This document shows, one piece after another, positions 7,874 through 15,806 of a stretch of DNA of 64,000 nt. A model generated the notes under the pieces. That model saw nothing but the letters and a program-made list of their open reading frames with translations, was not told the DNA's origin and did no database searches. The stretch spans positions 124,001-188,000 of the forward strand of contig NZ_JAFMPY010000010.1 in the NCBI RefSeq assembly GCF_017353515.1, read 5' to 3'. The DNA comes from Jiella sonneratiae. GTDB lineage: Bacteria; Pseudomonadota; Alphaproteobacteria; Rhizobiales; Rhizobiaceae. Every line of letters begins with the position of its first letter. Position 1 is the first letter of the stretch. The position numbers were made by a program, and so were the translations under genes.

Positions 7874-9676
7874 TCACGCGGGATCGGGCAGTCCCTCGGA
7901 GCGCTCGATGGCGGCGCTCCGCGGGCGGCTGGCAGGTTCGAAACTGACGAGGCGGTCGCGCCATCTGGCGCTCGACCGGATGACCGCTTCGGGCTCGGCC
8001 TCGAAGGGCGTGGTGAACAGGCCGGTTCTGCGCAGGAAGTCTCCGAGCCGCGGATTGCCGGTCAGGCTGATCATCAGCGGGGCGGCGACGAGCGGAATGG
8101 CGATCGGCAGCGTCCAGAGGATCAGGTCCGGCGCGAAGGTGTAGGTCGCGTAGAGGACGATGGCACCGCTGAGGACCATCCACCAGGATGCGCGGAAGGC
8201 GACGGCGACCGGCATGTAGTCGTCGTCGCGGTCGGTCGAGGGCCATCCGGCGTCGGCGCCGATGAGAATCTCGTAGACCGCCTTCGACTGGAACATCATC
8301 ATGATCGGCGCGAGGATGCTGGTCAGCACGAGCTCCACGGCCGCGCCTGCGAGCACCAGCCCGGTGCCGCCGAACTCCCGGCGCCTCGCGGTGAAGGCCG
8401 AGCCGAAGGCGATCAGCGTCTTCGGCAAAAGCAGCAGCACGAAGATGCCGAAGAGGAGAAGCAGCGCCTTGGTGGTCTCCGGCTGCGGAAACACCGGGAA
8501 CAGCGAGCCGGCCGGGAAGTAGTTCGGCTCCGGCGCCAGCACCGGATCGAGCAGGCTGACGATCAAAAACATCAGCCAGATCGGCGAGGCGAGATAGGCC
8601 ATGATGCCGGCGACGAGCGAAATCCGGCTCCAGGTCTTGAGGCCCGGCGCCGCCAGGAGCCGCGCATGCTGCAGGTTGCCCTGGCACCAGCGCCGGTCGC
8701 GCTTGGCATATTCGATGATGTTCGAGGGCGCCTCCTCGAACGAGCCTTCGAGATCCGGATCGACCCGGACCTTGTGGCCGGCCCGGGCGAGCAGCGCCGC
8801 CTCGACATAGTCGTGGCTGAGGATGTGGCCGCCGAAGGGCGGCCTTCCCGGCAGCGAAGGCAGGCCGCAGCTCGAGGCGAAGGCACGGACGCGGATGACG
8901 GCGTTGTGGCCCCAGAACGGACCTTCGCGGCCCTGCAGCGCGGCGATGCCGCGCGAGAAGATCGGCGAGAACAGTGCCGCGGAGAATTGCAGCGCCCGGC
9001 CGAAGGGCGTGCGGCGACCGATGATCAGCGGCTGGCTCTGGAGCAGCGCGAGTTCCGGATCGTCGTCCATCCGGCCGACCATCTCGACGATCGTCTCGGC
9101 CCGCATCAGGCTGTCGGCGTCGAGAATCAGCATGTATTCGTAGGCGCCGCCGTTATTGGTCACGAAGTCGGCGATGTTGCCGGCCTTGCGGCCGACATTC
9201 TGGTCGCGGTGGCGGTAGTAGAGCCGCCCGGCCGCCGACAGTTCGGCGACGAGGATGTCGTAGACCCGCCGCTCCTCGGCGACGTTGGCCTGACGGGTCG
9301 AGTCGGATAGGATGTAGAAGTCGTAGCGGGAAAATTCCGCCGTCCTGCGAAGCTCTTCATACATCGCCGCGACGCGGGCGAAGACCGCCGTGACGTCCTC
9401 GTTGTAGACCGGCATCAGCACGGCGGTGCGCCGTGCCGGAAAGGAAGGGCGGCGCTCGGTTGAGGGGGGGCGGTCGCGCCGCAGCATGCCGGCGACGGCG
9501 GTGTTGAACCCCCAGGACAGCCACATGCAGCAGATCAGCAGCAGGCCGATCTGGACGAAGTGCAGATTGGTGATGCCGTTTACGGTGACGACGACGAAGA
9601 ACAGCCACGCCGCGACGATCGCGAGCGCGACGGCAGCCAGCACGAAGAACAGTCGTCGAAACGCCATCATCAGCAT
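7874..9676 (-). CDS. opgH: OpgH: glucan glucosyltransferase
   Basis: A 600-residue inner-membrane GT2 glycosyltransferase that polymerises UDP-glucose into the beta-1,2 backbone of periplasmic glucans. Two N-terminal helices (about residues 8-50) precede the catalytic domain, which has the aspartates of MLILDADSLM, the HDYVEAALLARAGHKVRVDPD segment and the processivity motif RDRRWCQGN. Four or more C-terminal helices follow. It is shorter than the enterobacterial OpgH (about 850 residues), mainly through a short N terminus, as in other alphaproteobacteria. Several in-frame starts cluster at the 5' end (GTG 9679; ATG 9676, 9670, 9667); the ATG after GGTGAG is used here. It lies between opgI and opgC. 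Confidence 0.9.
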   Translation of the reverse strand: MLMMAFRRLFFVLAAVALAIVAAWLFFVVVTVNGITNLHFVQIGLLLICCMWLSWGFNTAVAGMLRRDRPPSTERRPSFPARRTAVLMPVYNEDVTAVFARVAAMYEELRRTAEFSRYDFYILSDSTRQANVAEERRVYDILVAELSAAGRLYYRHRDQNVGRKAGNIADFVTNNGGAYEYMLILDADSLMRAETIVEMVGRMDDDPELALLQSQPLIIGRRTPFGRALQFSAALFSPIFSRGIAALQGREGPFWGHNAVIRVRAFASSCGLPSLPGRPPFGGHILSHDYVEAALLARAGHKVRVDPDLEGSFEEAPSNIIEYAKRDRRWCQGNLQHARLLAAPGLKTWSRISLVAGIMAYLASPIWLMFLIVSLLDPVLAPEPNYFPAGSLFPVFPQPETTKALLLLFGIFVLLLLPKTLIAFGSAFTARRREFGGTGLVLAGAAVELVLTSILAPIMMMFQSKAVYEILIGADAGWPSTDRDDDYMPVAVAFRASWWMVLSGAIVLYATYTFAPDLILWTLPIAIPLVAAPLMISLTGNPRLGDFLRRTGLFTTPFEAEPEAVIRSSARWRDRLVSFEPASRPRSAAIERSEGLPDPA

Positions 9677-9845
9677 CACTCACCGGCGACAGGCCAACGG
9701 CGCCGATCGGGCCGTGCGGCAACGATCGGAACGGCCGGGCGAACGGATCACCCGGCCAAGGTCGATCGGAAGGACATAGTGCCCGGTCGCGCCGCGGCCA
9801 GAAGCCGGCGGCGGAGCAGCGAAGACGACGGCGGGGCCGCCGGCC

Positions 9846-10166
9846 TCAGCTGCGATTCCAGGAAAAGCGGATTGCAGGCAGCGCGAAGCCGCGACGCTGC
9901 GAGGAGCGGGTGAGTTCCTGCGTCGGCATCGCCAAGCGCATGATCGGTGCCGGCACCGGCACCGTGCGCAGGAAGGCAACGGCTTCCGCCTCGCCCGCAA
10001 TCGCCGCGGCGAGAAGCGCGTCGGCCTCTTCGCACGAGCGGTCACGGGAGGCGAGGCGCCCCTTTACGGCATCGACCACGACCTCGTCGGAAAGGTCAGC
10101 CCTGCCGATGATGGCACCGAAGTTGATGTCGTCGCGTACGGTATGATCGTTTGGGAGCGTCGTCAT
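9846..10166 (-). CDS. opgI: Small soluble protein between opgG and opgH (OpgI by position)
   Basis: A 106-residue protein whose ATG overlaps the opgG stop codon (ATGA), so it is translationally coupled to opgG. It is acidic to mid-chain (DHTVRDDINFGAIIGRADLS), ends in a basic region, and has no signal peptide or membrane segment. Rhodobacter sphaeroides has an opgGIH-opgC operon in which opgI, a small gene of unclear function, occupies this same place. The symbol is given on synteny and size; I cannot align the sequences here. A 166-base gap follows before opgH. Confidence 0.6.
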   Translation of the reverse strand: MTTLPNDHTVRDDINFGAIIGRADLSDEVVVDAVKGRLASRDRSCEEADALLAAAIAGEAEAVAFLRTVPVPAPIMRLAMPTQELTRSSQRRGFALPAIRFSWNRS

Positions 10167-11791
10167 GACGTACTGGTCCACTGATAAAGCCACGTTTCGC
10201 TTACAATGCGCTGCAGCATAGAAAGTTTCACGCGAAGTTCGACCGGCTGGGAATCTTCGCGTTCGATCTCGAGCGACAGCCGCCATCCGCCGTCGGGCAG
10301 GCGCGACAGGCTGCTGTCGAGGAGGCGGGCATTCGAGGGCACGTCGACCTGCGGTTCGAGCTTCGCGTCGGCCGGCAGATTCTGGATCGTCCCACCGGAA
10401 AAGTTGATCGCAAAGCGCCGGCTCGTCGGGTTGTCCTTGGCCTCGGCGGCGTTGCCGCCGACCCCGACATAGGTACCCGCCACCCGTGCCATCAAGGTCG
10501 GGTCCTGCGTCGCCAGGCCCCAGCGCATGTTGTAGCGGAATTCGAGCGGCGTGCCCGCCGTCACCTTGGCTTCGGGCACCCAGAAGGCGACGATGTTGTC
10601 GTTGACCTCCGAATCCGTCGGGATCTCGACGAGTTCGATCGTGCCGTTGCCCCAGTTCCCGATAGTCTCGATCAACAGCGAAGGCCGCACGTCGTAGCGC
10701 GCCTCGGCGTCCTCGTAGTGGCTGAAATCGCGGTCGCGCTGCAGAAGGCCGAAGGCGCGCGGGCTGCTCTCCTGCAGGTAGGAGAGCGCCAGGGTCTGCG
10801 GGTTCTTCAGCGGGCGCCAGAGTTCCTCGCCGTTCGCCCGCACGACGTAGAGACCGTCGCTGTCGTGCACCTCCGGCCTGAAATCGTCGTGGTCGGAATG
10901 GTCGTTCTCGCCGAAGAAGTACATCGAGGTCAGCGGCGCGATGCCGAGGCGCGTGATGTCGGTGCGCGGATAGAGCCGGCAGGTCGTGTCGATCGTCGTG
11001 GTGTGGCCGGGGGTGATGACGAAGAGGTAGGCGCCCGTCAGGCTCTGGCTGTGCAGCTCGGCCATGATGCGGATCGAGCCGTCCGCCGGCTGCGGCTGGT
11101 CGATGTAGAAGGCCGTAAAGCGCGGGAACTCCTCGGTCTCCGACGTCGCGGTGTTGATCGCGAGGCCGCGGGCCGAGAGCCCGTAGCGCGTGCCGGTGCC
11201 GAGCGCCCGGAAGTAGCTGGCGCCGAGGAAGGTCACCAGCTCGTCGAAATAATCGGGCCGCTGCAGCGGGGCGTGGATGCGGAAACCCGCGACGCCGTCG
11301 AGCTTCAGGGACTGGAAGGCCGACGGATCGAGCGGCGGCCGGTATTCGAAGTCCGACGCGTCGAAGACGTGCTGGCGATAGACGCCGCCCGTGCCGATGA
11401 AGATCTTCGTCGTGTCCTTGAACACCCAGCCGGGATAGAACGCCTGCAGGTGGAATTCACCGGGCTCGGCGCGCCAGAGCGCCTGTTCCGGGCGGAAGCG
11501 GATGGCCCGATGCTGGTCGTAGCTGAGATTGGCGACGACGTCCGGCAGTGTCGATTCCGGCGCCTTGTAGTCTTCCTTCGCACGCTCCTGCATGGCGGCG
11601 GAGAGCGCATCGAAGTCGAACGGCTTCGCCTCGGTCCCGATGCTTGGTGCACCGCCGTCCTGTGCCGGTTGCGCCTCCTGTGCGAAAGCCGAGCCATGGC
11701 CGCGGTATCGCAGCGGAAGGGCCGCGCCACAGGCGGCGACCAGGCCGAGCTTCAGGGCGGAGCGGCGCGACTCGAGACGCGGACGTTTCAC
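10163..11791 (-). CDS. opgG: OpgG/OpgD-family periplasmic glucan biosynthesis protein
   Basis: A 542-residue secreted protein, close to the usual family length of 510-550. The GTG start opens a twin-arginine leader (ESRRSALKLGLVAACGAALP, then cleavage near AFAQ), so export is probably by Tat, as for E. coli OpgD. The mature part has the OpgG hallmarks: HRAIRFRPEQALWR, FHLQAFYPGW, the FFGENDHSDHDDFRPEVHDSDG stretch, and the C-terminal Ig-like domain. The family acts in the periplasm on the glucan backbone, through branching or glucanase activity. It is the first gene of opgGIHC. No strong promoter could be assigned in the 160 bases upstream. Confidence 0.9.
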   Translation of the reverse strand: MKRPRLESRRSALKLGLVAACGAALPLRYRGHGSAFAQEAQPAQDGGAPSIGTEAKPFDFDALSAAMQERAKEDYKAPESTLPDVVANLSYDQHRAIRFRPEQALWRAEPGEFHLQAFYPGWVFKDTTKIFIGTGGVYRQHVFDASDFEYRPPLDPSAFQSLKLDGVAGFRIHAPLQRPDYFDELVTFLGASYFRALGTGTRYGLSARGLAINTATSETEEFPRFTAFYIDQPQPADGSIRIMAELHSQSLTGAYLFVITPGHTTTIDTTCRLYPRTDITRLGIAPLTSMYFFGENDHSDHDDFRPEVHDSDGLYVVRANGEELWRPLKNPQTLALSYLQESSPRAFGLLQRDRDFSHYEDAEARYDVRPSLLIETIGNWGNGTIELVEIPTDSEVNDNIVAFWVPEAKVTAGTPLEFRYNMRWGLATQDPTLMARVAGTYVGVGGNAAEAKDNPTSRRFAINFSGGTIQNLPADAKLEPQVDVPSNARLLDSSLSRLPDGGWRLSLEIEREDSQPVELRVKLSMLQRIVSETWLYQWTSTS

Positions 11792-11950
11792 GGCAAACTT
11801 CTGATTTTGGAGTTTGTTTCAGGACGAAGATCGGCGGTTAGCCTAGCCACAAACGAGGCGGTTGAACAGCGGTGTTGCGTCGCAACATAAAAAATATTCC
11901 CGCCGGCCTTCCACCTCGCTTGGTGAGCGGCGCGGACCATGCACCGCGGA

Positions 11951-12931
11951 TCATGAACGGTCGATGAACCGGTAGCGCGAGACGGCGCAATAGGTCTCGC
12001 CGGGAAGAAGGAGGGCGGAGGGAAAGCCCGGCCGGTTCGGGGCGTCGGGCCAGATCTGCGGTTCGAGGGCGAGGCCCGCGAGGGTCTCGAGCGGCCGCCC
12101 GGTTGCGTCACGCTGCGAGCCGTCGAACTTGTGTCCGTCATAGACCTGGAGCCCCGGTTCCGTGGTGGTGAGTTCGACCGCCCAGCCGCTCCTGTCGGCT
12201 TCCAGCCGGGCCGCCGGCCGGAGGTCCGTGCTGCGGTGCGAGGCAAGGCAGAAGTTGTGGTCGAGGCCCGGCGGGCGGGCGGCAAGCCGCCGGCCGTTGC
12301 GGAAGTCGAACGGCCGGCCGCCGACCGCCGCGATCTCGCCCGTCGGCAGCGTCGTCGGCCCGACGGGCAGATAGTGGCCGGCCGCAACGCTCAGCACATG
12401 GTCGAGAATGTCGCCGCCGCCGCTCAGGTTGAAATAAAGGTGCGAGGTGAGGTTCGCGACGGTCGGCCGGTCGGTGACCGCCTGATAGGCGATTTCCAGC
12501 GTGTCGCCGTCGAAGACGGTGAAGGTCGCCGTGGCGCGCAGCGTGCCGGGATAGCCCTCGTCGCCGTCTTCGGAGGTGAGCGCCAGCACCAGGCGGGAGG
12601 CCGTCGCCTCGACGGTCGACCAGTTCCGGGACGAAAAGCCGCCGGGGCCGCCGTGAAGATGGTTGGGCCCGTCATTGACCGGCAGAGAGAAGGACCGGCC
12701 ACCCAGATCGAACCGCCCGGCGGCGATGCGGTTGGCGTAGCGGCCGACGCTGGCGCCGAGATAGGAGCGGTTGGCGGCCCCGTAGCCTTCGTCCGGCAGG
12801 CCGAGCACCATCGAATGGCCGGCGCCACGCGGCGTGATCGAGGTGATCGACGCTCCGAGGGAGAGGATGGCGACGGTCATGCCGTCGCTTTCGATCGTGT
12901 GTTTTGCCGCCTCGTCCAATGGTCCGCCCAC
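11951..12931 (-). CDS. galM: Aldose 1-epimerase (mutarotase)
   Basis: A 326-residue galactose mutarotase-fold enzyme. The substrate-site signatures are present: GRYANRIAAGRF near residue 65, NDGPNHLHGG with its catalytic histidine near 92, LTSHLYFNLSGGG with the second histidine near 162, and the late glutamate in RPGFPSALLLPGETY. It interconverts alpha and beta anomers of aldoses. The start is uncertain: a GTG at 12931 gives the family-like N terminus, but no good ribosome site precedes it. It stands alone between opgG and a MarR gene on the same strand; no sugar catabolic operon is attached. Confidence 0.85.
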   Translation of the reverse strand: MGGPLDEAAKHTIESDGMTVAILSLGASITSITPRGAGHSMVLGLPDEGYGAANRSYLGASVGRYANRIAAGRFDLGGRSFSLPVNDGPNHLHGGPGGFSSRNWSTVEATASRLVLALTSEDGDEGYPGTLRATATFTVFDGDTLEIAYQAVTDRPTVANLTSHLYFNLSGGGDILDHVLSVAAGHYLPVGPTTLPTGEIAAVGGRPFDFRNGRRLAARPPGLDHNFCLASHRSTDLRPAARLEADRSGWAVELTTTEPGLQVYDGHKFDGSQRDATGRPLETLAGLALEPQIWPDAPNRPGFPSALLLPGETYCAVSRYRFIDRS

Positions 12932-13021
12932 AGATCCGGTGTCCGTTCCGGCGGAAGATAGGGAGCGCCTGGCGGAATCGAAGTCGGCCGCGGGGATTTC
13001 GCGACCGGTCGCCGGCAGCGT

Positions 13022-13483
13022 TCAGCGCAGCCGGCGCAGCCGCTGGCTGAGGATGTCGTCGGCGCGATGCAGCGAGTTGTCGAGGATCGCGATCTCCTCC
13101 TCGCCGAGCGCCGAGGTGAGATCGGCCTCGAGCTTCAGCCAGATCTCCCGCACCTTGCCTTGCGCTTCGAGCCCGGCAGGGGTCAGGTGGACCATGGTGC
13201 GGCGGGCGTCGCGGGCGTTGGCCGAACGCGAGACGAGGCCCCGTTCGATCAGCCGGTCGAGCATCTTGGAGACCGTCGAAGGCCGAACCGCGAGCAGATC
13301 GGCAAGGGTCGAGACGTTGACGGGGCTTTCGACTTCCAGCCGGTCGAGCAACTGGTCCTGACCCGGGTGAAGCTCGATCTCGGCGAGCAGAATCGTCAGG
13401 AACGCCCGTGTCGATTTGGCGATCGACAGTAGCGAGGGCACGAGTCCTGGCGGCGACTTGTTCAGCATGCTGGTGTTTTTCAC
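13022..13483 (-). CDS. MarR-family transcriptional regulator
   Basis: A 153-residue winged-helix protein. The recognition region is VNVSTLADLLAVRPSTVSKM (about residues 56-75), followed by the wing RSANARDARRTMVHLTPAG, the most conserved MarR segment. Helical dimerisation segments lie at both ends. It may start at GTG 13483 or ATG 13468; neither has a strong ribosome site. It is divergent from the dihydrofolate reductase gene, and two dyads in the shared region could be its operators. The ligand and targets are unknown. Confidence 0.85.
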   Translation of the reverse strand: MKNTSMLNKSPPGLVPSLLSIAKSTRAFLTILLAEIELHPGQDQLLDRLEVESPVNVSTLADLLAVRPSTVSKMLDRLIERGLVSRSANARDARRTMVHLTPAGLEAQGKVREIWLKLEADLTSALGEEEIAILDNSLHRADDILSQRLRRLR

Positions 13484-13723
13484 GGTCGTCTCGGTGAGAA
13501 TCTGTTCCCGGCTTATGTAGCCAAGTACGAGCCTCGATCATTTAACTGCTTTACGAATCGTTCCCCATTTACCCCAGTTGTGACGTCTTCGGGCGCGGGT
13601 TTTTCCCCGGCTGTGCCCCTCTGCCGTTGACCAGCAGGGGCGTTGCCGCGATAGCCGAGCACGGATAGGGGCCGGCCGGCACGCGGCCGATGAACGCATG
13701 TCCAGCCGTTATGGTGAAAATGA

Positions 13724-13756
13724 AACGACAGCGCGTGTCGTTCCATCAAATGGAAC
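13724..13756. promoter_or_regulatory. Two adjacent dyads upstream of the dihydrofolate reductase gene
   Basis: Within the 311-base divergent region 13484-13794, AACGACA (13724-13730) pairs with TGTCGTT (13736-13742), and GTTCCAT (13740-13746) pairs with ATGGAAC (13750-13756). The two hairpins share three bases and so cannot both form fully. They end 38 bases before the GTG start of the reductase. They could be MarR operator half-sites or a leader-RNA switch. The rest of the region holds no gene I can support. Confidence 0.4.
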
Positions 13757-13794
13757 CGCGCCTCTGTCATTCTCGCAAGCGAAGGAGTGGAAGC

Positions 13795-14211
13795 GTGGCG
13801 GATGTCAGGGTGATCTGCGCGATCGGGCGCAGCGGCCAGCTCGGCCTGAACGGCGGCATGCCGTGGGAGGACCGCGACGAGCGGGCCTTCCTCGAGGATG
13901 TCGAGCGGTTCTTCGACCTCACCCGCGGCCATGTCCTGATCGCCGGCCCGAAGACCGTCGCCTCCTTCCCGGACTTCGCGCGGCGCGACCGGACGATCGT
14001 CACCATCCGCTCGAAGGACGACCCGAAAGAGGTGCTGGCGCGGTTCGGCGACCGGGTGGTCTATGTCGGCGGCGGCCCGGCTGTCTGGACGGCCTATGCG
14101 CCCTTCGTCCGGCACTGGGACATCAACACGCTGCCCTATGACGGCGAGGCGGACACCTGGTTCGATCCGGCCTGGCTGGTCGCCGGGGGCTCGGCGAAGG
14201 CGTCGGCCTGA
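13795..14211 (+). CDS. Compact dihydrofolate reductase-like protein
   Basis: A 138-residue protein, about 20 residues shorter than typical bacterial DHFR. The GTG start is preceded by GGAG at good spacing. DHFR-fold signatures are VICAIGRSGQLGLNGGMPW (residues 6-24), the RRDRTIVTIRSK strand near 62-73 with the folate-tail arginine region, and VYVGGGPAVWTAYAP, the NADPH-binding GG motif. The acidic residue equivalent to the catalytic aspartate (Asp27 in E. coli) aligns with Glu29, next to Asp28. The 'GRHTWES'-type loop reads AGPKTVASF, and the final strand hairpin is missing. It converges on pabC, so the context is folate. It could be a true DHFR or a relative with another pterin substrate. 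Confidence 0.72.
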   Translation: MADVRVICAIGRSGQLGLNGGMPWEDRDERAFLEDVERFFDLTRGHVLIAGPKTVASFPDFARRDRTIVTIRSKDDPKEVLARFGDRVVYVGGGPAVWTAYAPFVRHWDINTLPYDGEADTWFDPAWLVAGGSAKASA

Positions 14212-14250
14212 CGATCGCACGCACTCGCCGGCCGGCACGATGCGCGGGCT

Positions 14251-14289
14251 TGATACGAGCCTCGCTCTGATCGAGCGGATCTCGTATCA
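14251..14289. repeat. Nested palindrome between convergent DHFR and pabC genes
   Basis: TGATACGAG (14251-14259) pairs with CTCGTATCA (14281-14289). Inside it CGCTC (14263-14267) pairs with GAGCG (14273-14277), with three unpaired bases on each side and a five-base loop. It sits between the ends of two convergent genes. There is no T run, so it may be a bidirectional 3'-end structure or a short repetitive palindrome. Confidence 0.55.
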
Positions 14290-14332
14290 GTTGTCCGTCC
14301 CACGGAACGCGGTGCGCACCGAAACCGCCCGA

Positions 14333-15226
14333 TCAGCCAATCGGAGTGAGGCCGGAAAGGCTCGCTCCGAAATCGCGCGGATCCCGGCCGCATTCCGCCG
14401 CGATCGCCTCGCAGAGGGCGCGGGCGAGCCTTGCGGCGGCGGCGGAGCCGGGCAGCGGCGCCCCGTCGAGGCGCGTGACGGGCGCGAGGAGCCGCAGGCT
14501 GTTGGTGGCGAACAGAGCGCAGCCCGGCGGAAGATCCGGAGCGATCTCGGTCTCCTCGACCGAAATTTTGCAGCCGGCGGCGTTGTCGATCAGCCATTTG
14601 CGCATGATGCCGGGAAGGACGCCTTCGGAAAGCCTCGGGGTCAGCAGGCGGTCGCCGTCCGCGACGAAGAGATTGGCGAGCGCCGTCGAGGCGAGCCGCC
14701 CGCTCGTGTTGAGGAACAGCGCGTCGTCGCTGCCGCGGGCCTTGGCTTCCCGCAGCGCGAGGACGGCGTCGAGATAGGCGAGGGACTTGCAGCGGGCGGT
14801 CGGCGAGGTCTCGTTGCGCCGGATCGCCGTCGTCGCGAGCGAGACCGGACGAAACATCATCTGCGGGGCGAGCGGCGCGACGCTGCCGAGGATGGTCGGG
14901 CGCGGCGACTCTGGAAGCGCAAGGCCGCGCGGGCCGGGGCCGCGGGTGACGGTGAGCCGGATCGAGCCGTCGCCGCAGCGGCCGGCAAGCGCCGCCATGG
15001 CAGGCGCGAGTTCGGCGCGCCCGACGGGGATCGCGAGATCCGCGCAGGCCGCGGTGAGCCGCGAAAGATGGTCCTCGCCGCGGAAGACGACGCCACCGAG
15101 GACGAGCGCGGTGTCGAAGACGCCGTCGGCGAGCAGCAGGCCGCGGTCGGCCGCATGGATCGCGCCTTCGGCGGGCCGGAACGCGCCGGCGACGAAGACC
15201 GCCTCGGCGTCAGTCGCGGCGGTCAT
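14333..15226 (-). CDS. pabC: Aminodeoxychorismate lyase-type class IV aminotransferase
   Basis: A 297-residue fold-type IV PLP enzyme. The PLP lysine lies in TARCKSLAYLDAVLA (about residue 146), the conserved glycine/aspartate start region reads IHAADRGLLLADGVFDT, and the cofactor phosphate-binding SEGVLPGIMRKWL is near 220. It should release pyruvate from aminodeoxychorismate to give p-aminobenzoate for folate. The start overlaps the end of pabA by 17 bases, so pabB-pabA-pabC is one translational unit. Branched-chain or D-amino acid aminotransferase activity is the main alternative for this fold; the operon makes PabC much more likely. Confidence 0.85.
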   Translation of the reverse strand: MTAATDAEAVFVAGAFRPAEGAIHAADRGLLLADGVFDTALVLGGVVFRGEDHLSRLTAACADLAIPVGRAELAPAMAALAGRCGDGSIRLTVTRGPGPRGLALPESPRPTILGSVAPLAPQMMFRPVSLATTAIRRNETSPTARCKSLAYLDAVLALREAKARGSDDALFLNTSGRLASTALANLFVADGDRLLTPRLSEGVLPGIMRKWLIDNAAGCKISVEETEIAPDLPPGCALFATNSLRLLAPVTRLDGAPLPGSAAAARLARALCEAIAAECGRDPRDFGASLSGLTPIG

Positions 15227-15806
15227 GGAAGGCCCGGGCGAGAGCGAGGAAATTGCCGATCATCCGATCGCCTTCCTCGGTGAGGATCGATTCGGGATGG
15301 AACTGCACGCCGTATGTCGGATGCGCCCGGTGCGAGAGGGCCATGATCTCGCCCTCGGGAGAGCGGGCGTCGACAGACAGCGCCTCGAGCATCGCCGGCG
15401 TTTCCTCGACGATCAGCGAATGGTAGCGCCCGACGCTCAGCCCGTCGGGCAGCCCTTCGAAGACCTGCCGCCCGGCGTGGCGGAGCGGCGAGGCCCGGCC
15501 GTGCATCGGCCGGATCGCCCGCCGGACGGTTCCGCCGAAGGCTTCGCCGATCACCTGGTGGCCGAGGCAGACGCCGAGGATCGGCACGCGGCCGGAAAGC
15601 TGGCGCACCAGATCGAGCGAGATGCCGGCGTCGCGCGGCGCGCAGGGGCCGGGCGAGACGACGATGGCATCGGGCGGCGAGGCGGTGACGGAAGTAACGC
15701 TCACCGCGTCGTTGCGCAGAACCTTCGCCGTCGCGCCGTGCCGGACGAAGTAGCGCGCGACGTTGAAGACGAAGCTGTCGTAGTTGTCGACGACGAGGAC
15801 CTTCAC
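15210..15806 (-). CDS. pabA: Aminodeoxychorismate synthase glutaminase subunit
   Basis: A 198-residue class I glutamine amidotransferase. The GTG start overlaps the pabB stop (GTGA). Residues 1-12 (MKVLVVDNYDSF) are the family's N terminus, the nucleophile cysteine lies in LGVCLGHQVIGEAFGG (about residue 79), and the His-Glu pair in GVQFHPESI (about 170). It supplies ammonia to the pabB product. TrpG is closely similar, but the coupled partner carries the PabB-type PIKGT motif, so PabA is preferred. A dual PabA/TrpG role is possible if no separate trpG exists elsewhere. Confidence 0.88.
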   Translation of the reverse strand: MKVLVVDNYDSFVFNVARYFVRHGATAKVLRNDAVSVTSVTASPPDAIVVSPGPCAPRDAGISLDLVRQLSGRVPILGVCLGHQVIGEAFGGTVRRAIRPMHGRASPLRHAGRQVFEGLPDGLSVGRYHSLIVEETPAMLEALSVDARSPEGEIMALSHRAHPTYGVQFHPESILTEEGDRMIGNFLALARAFHDRRD

